Shown here: positions 60,259-64,000 of the stretch, piece by piece
How positions within the stretch are numbered: position 1 is the stretch's first letter
How the letters are laid out: each line of letters starts with the position of its first letter
Source of the DNA: Rusavskia elegans
Taxonomy: Eukaryota; Ascomycota; Lecanoromycetes; Teloschistales; Teloschistaceae
Assembly (NCBI GenBank): GCA_011316305.1
Contig: SAUG01000044.1
Span: 62,001 to 126,000, forward strand
Direction: 5' to 3'
Length of the DNA stretch: 64,000 bases
Position numbers and translations under genes: made by a program
Notes under the pieces: generated by a model
Told to the model about the DNA's origin: nothing
The model's database searches: none
The model's input: the letters and a program-made list of their open reading frames with translations, nothing else

Positions 60259-61294
60259 TATAACGTCTCTATATATCAGAAAACGTTACGTTCGAATCTA
60301 GCTATAGCCGTAGATGTAGTCCGAGCGACTAAATAGTAAGGAAATTCTGGCGTAGATTATTATAACTAGTCCCGTATAGCCGTAAAAGTAAAGTTATAAT
60401 ATTATAAAACGTTTTTATTATATAGATAATTATAAAATAAAATTCGGATTAGTATTGAATAACTATATTAATAACTAATTATAAAAGCTATCTATTAGAT
60501 ATAAAGAGCGATAACTTTTAAAGCAAAATTTTTCTAGTCCGTTTTATATATTAATATTCTAAACTAAATAGTATAAATAGCTACCGACTTCTACTATTTT
60601 ATAACTATTAGTTCCATTTCTATTATCTTATATTTATTATTATTATCGATAGTTTCCTTTATAGCTATATTTAGATTACTAAATTTATAAAAGATCTAGA
60701 ATATTTCGTTTTCTTTTTTATTTTCCGAATTATTGAAATAGTTTTCTACTAGAAACTTTATCTAATTAAAAGCTATCATTTCTAGATATAATATTATAAA
60801 TAGAAATTTGAATAGTTTATTCGAAAACTAGATTACGTATAATATCAAATATATATTTATCTAAATAAACTATAACTTTAAAGATTTTCTATCCTTTTTA
60901 TAGATATTTAGCGTAGCCGTTTTAATAGTATCGGTTCGATCTATAAATCGGGGTAACGAAATTAATATAGTAAATATTAAAGTATAACGTCTCTATATAT
61001 TAGAAGATACTACGCTCGAGTCTAGCAATAGCCGTAGGCGTAGTTCTAGCTATTAAATAGTAAAGGAGCTCTAGCGTAGATTAGTATTTAATATTTATGT
61101 TGATAACTAATCAAAAAATCTATCTAATAGATATAAAGAGTGATATATATAATATAAAGACTATTATACCTGACGGGATCGACCTACTAAATAGAGGCGA
61201 CTCTATAGCTCTAGCGACTCCAATTGAATTAAGCTAGTAGTCCGTTTATTTAATTGATAAACGTAAATACTTCTAAAGAATCGTTGACGTAATA
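60259..61294 (-). mobile_element. Element I: 1.04-kb deletion derivative of the gag element
   Basis: The 5-bp duplication ATTAG is perfect (60254-60258 and 61295-61299). The left LTR is complete only for its first about 250 bp (60259-60512) and then joins gag sequence (60513-60982) homologous to G at about 56528-56980. The right LTR (60983-61294) lacks about 100 bp internally. Since both outer ends and the duplication are intact, the deletions arose after insertion, or the small form moved as such. Confidence 0.85.
60513..60982 (-). pseudogene. Gag N-terminal fragment in element I
   Basis: Aligns with the first about 470 bp of G's interior, including the part before the capsid; no zinc knuckle is present. 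Confidence 0.75.
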
Positions 61295-61299
61295 ATTAG

Positions 61300-61398
61300 A
61301 AATCGATCCGAACCGTTTAATAAATCGAATCGAACAAATTTACTAAAATTCGGATTAGATTTCTATAATACCGACAAAAATCTATATCGAAATAAATT
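61300..61398 (+). mobile_element. Right-end fragment of a hAT-type MITE
   Basis: RIPped version of the last about 100 bp of the MITE at 50833-51225 (shared GATCCGAACCG, TACCGAC.AAAATCTATATCGAAATA). Confidence 0.6.
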
Positions 61399-61640
61399 AT
61401 CTACTATAATTATTTAAAATAGTATTCTTCTAGTAATATTCTGTAGATAATATATTATAATTATTTAATTTTGGTTTTCTCTTTCTAAAAAGATTCTATC
61501 GGAAATTATATTGAATTTATATATATATTATTAACGGTATATACGGTAACGAATATTATATTTTATATATAAGAAAAATTTCGCAGCTGAAAATATATAG
61601 TTTTTCAGATAGAATTTATAACGTAGTTAATTACTTCTAT

Positions 61641-61961
61641 TAGACTGGCCGGTTCGGGTCGGATTTATATCGAATTGTCGGATATCCGATCCGATTTTAG
61701 TAATCCGATCCGGACTCGCCCCGATTAAATTATATTAAATATATAATTATTTAATTACTTTAATAAAGATAATATATCGAGATAATATATTTAGCTTTAC
61801 TACGAACTTTTCAACTAGCGTAGTTATTTAATTAGAATTTATTTAGTTAATTCGTATAAAAGTTATACTAGCTTTATACTTTTATACTAGTATTTAGCGT
61901 TTTTTCGGGTCGGATCGGATTAGCCAACCCGGGTTCGAAACTCGACCCGACGACCAATCTA
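61641..61961 (+). mobile_element. hAT-type MITE, 321 bp
   Basis: Ends TAGACTGGCCGG and GACCAATCTA; flanks ACTTCTAT (61633-61640) and ACATCTAT (61962-61969) agree at 7 of 8 bases. It is the empty version of the MITE that carries SINE copy 1. Confidence 0.82.
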
Positions 61962-61969
61962 ACATCTAT

Positions 61970-64000
61970 TTTACTATTTATTTTTTTATTTGATTACGAA
62001 TTCTCTACTATATAAATATAATTTCGTTTCTCGTAGTCTTCGATCTATCAATCTTTTTTAGACGTTATAAATAATTATAAATATCTAATATAAACGCTAT
62101 AGCTTTTTATTATATTATAAAAAAATAATTTATAGTTATCGTTTCGGCTATATTTATTATATAGTTCGTATTTTAATATTCCATTAAAGTAGTAAATATT
62201 CTTTTATCTATTTAGTTTTAAAAGGATCGCTAGCTAGTACGCTGACTACTATAGCTAAAAGATTTACTCGGTCGATTAAAATAAAAAAGTATGGAAAAGT
62301 CGGATAATACGTTTTTAAAAATAAAATTTAAAATCTATATTCTGAAAAATTTACTACGTTTTAGAAATATAGTTAAAGAAAAAATTAAAATAAAAATAAT
62401 GTTATTAAAATAAAGTTTCTAACTATTAGCAATACCAATTTATCGTAATTGAATTATTTATATATTTTACTAATATTGAAATAACTTTTTAAATATATCT
62501 AGAAACAATTATAATAATAAACTAAAAGATCAAACTCTAGAAATTTTATCCATTCAAATAGAAACGTTAGAGAAATATTCTAAATAAATAGATTCGTAAT
62601 AAATTTCGACAATATTTAAAAGATTTTGATATATAAAATCCCAGAATATTATCGTGGTTTATTGATGGAAATTCTATATATATCAAGCTATAGTATAGAC
62701 TGTTACGGAGAATACGTACGTCAGATCGAATATTATAAATCAAATCAGTCAGTAGTAGTTACAGATACTAGTAGTTACAGATACTAGTAATAGAAAACGA
62801 AAATGAAGCAACGATAAAGTCTATATATATATACGAAATTCCTGCTACTATCTTGAATAATCTATAGAAATATATACCACGAACGTATTATAGAATAGAT
62901 TCGAGTCAATTTTATATAATCTTTTAATTTAAATCAATTGAACTGAAATACCAATTTTTATACCGTGTATCAATCATAAGCGTACCAATACTAAATTATT
63001 TACGGAACCGACGGTAAACCGAATATCTAAAAAATTTATAAAATAATATAATATTCCGAATCGTTTGAACTCTTTTAAAAAGATATCTTCTATCGATTTT
63101 ATTAGTCGAAATAGAATATTTCCGGAAATAGAATTGATAGAACTAGTAGAAAAATATATATATTAAATTTGGATAAAATTTTATATAGATTTCGTAGAGT
63201 TGGTAAAATTGTCGACGAATATTACTAGAAATTATCTTTGATACAAGTCATTTCTCTATCTCTATTAATTAGAATTCAATCATCTTCGTATCGTTTAAAA
63301 TATTTTATTACATTTTTATATTTAAACGATAAAACTTGATTTAATATATATAATAGAGAGATATTTTACAAAAATTAGATAAAAATAATATCTAAAATCC
63401 TTCGACTCTTACTAGTTGAGACTATATATATACTAGATATATTTAATACTCTAAATAGATTTTCTAATTATATCCAAAACTATTTTAATCTAATATATAG
63501 TTTAGAAATTATTATTTATAGCAAAATCGACTATCAAAATTCGAATTTTATATTTTACGGCTAAATTTCGGTTAATTCAAAATTAAATCCGATAGCTAAA
63601 ATAATAGCAGTTGTTTAATAAAATATAATTACTTTATAACTTCTTTTATAATAAATTTAAATATATATCGAACCTTAATTTTAATATGGAACTTACAGTT
63701 ATCAATCAAGAGAAATTAATCTATATTAATTCGGTATCGATAGATTATAGAATTTAAACGAGCAAATCTTTAGATTTATATCTAATAGTAAAAATTATAC
63801 GTTTTTACAATAAATAAAATATAGTAATATTGATATATCAATATAATTTAATTTTTGCCGACTATAACGCATTTTCGAAAATTATTTCCTTTATAGCGAG
63901 TTTATATCTTTTTATAATATTGCTTTCAGTTTGAAAATATTTATTTTTTATAAATAACCAAGTATTTTTTACAAATTCAAAATTTATAAAAAACTCTATT
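61970..64000. other. Unassigned AT-rich DNA to the window end
   Basis: Contains the diverged copy of the repeat seen at 39485-39720 (here about 62120-62330), a small tandem repeat of TAGTAGTTACAGATAC (about 62750-62790), and a worn unit of the 212-bp satellite (about 63180-63310). No coding region recognised. RIP is moderate, with some CpA kept. Confidence 0.45.

Noticed and set aside
1..64000. Mitochondrial or bacterial origin suggested by extreme AT content
   Set aside because: LTR retrotransposons, short spliceosomal introns and RIP-type mutation show nuclear DNA of a filamentous ascomycete; no ribosomal, tRNA or respiratory genes are present.

Overview
The window is a gene-poor, AT-rich block from the nuclear genome of a filamentous ascomycete. 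Nearly all of it is transposon sequence mutated by repeat-induced point mutation (RIP): CpA/TpG are scarce, TpA is everywhere, and the old reading frames carry TAG/TAA codons where the protein families have Gln or Trp. This is visible by eye; I computed no index and can name no species. Only two short stretches look like ordinary, little-mutated fungal DNA: about 26.95-28.64 kb and about 46.38-47.5 kb.

Layout. 1-13.77 kb: a Ty3/Gypsy chromovirus (element C, + strand) entering from outside the window, split by two smaller nested LTR elements, A (1359-5216) and B (9242-13210). 13.8-26.94 kb: a nest of related elements. F (gag-bearing, - strand) was hit by E (an LTR), E by D (pol-bearing, - strand), and D's 5' LTR by a 5.36-kb hAT DNA transposon (17629-22984) with an 8-bp target duplication. 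F also holds a hAT-type MITE that itself holds a tRNA-derived SINE. 26.95-28.64 kb: host-like DNA with a broken PRKRIP1/DUF1168-type gene split by a TRIM-like element. 29-46.1 kb: two decayed Copia elements (K, L; - strand); K is split by a third Gypsy family (J, 29904-38058), which carries a second SINE and a 328-bp MITE with a 9-bp duplication. 46528-47303: the one gene that looks intact, a three-exon secreted double-psi beta-barrel protein. 49.6-52.7 kb: hAT MITEs and a 212-bp satellite. 53.0-61.3 kb: pol element H with gag element G nested in it, then a small gag derivative I. 61.3-64 kb: MITE remnants and unassigned AT-rich DNA.

Two observations stand out. First, one LTR family exists here as complementary halves: elements with protease-RT-RNase H-integrase-chromodomain but no gag (A, B, D, H), and elements with gag but no RT or integrase (F, G, I). 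They share about 410-bp LTRs, the start of the primer-binding region and the polypurine tract. Five of them have perfect 5-bp target duplications, so the split is unlikely to be random decay. Second, the hAT transposon carries, downstream of its transposase, a RIP-damaged histone H3 fold with a long loop 1; three of its stop codons fall exactly on conserved H3 glutamines.

The nesting order, target duplications and RIP differences together give a relative history of the locus: old elements first (C, F, K), then insertions into them (A, B, E, J), then later ones (D, G, hAT, MITEs, SINEs).
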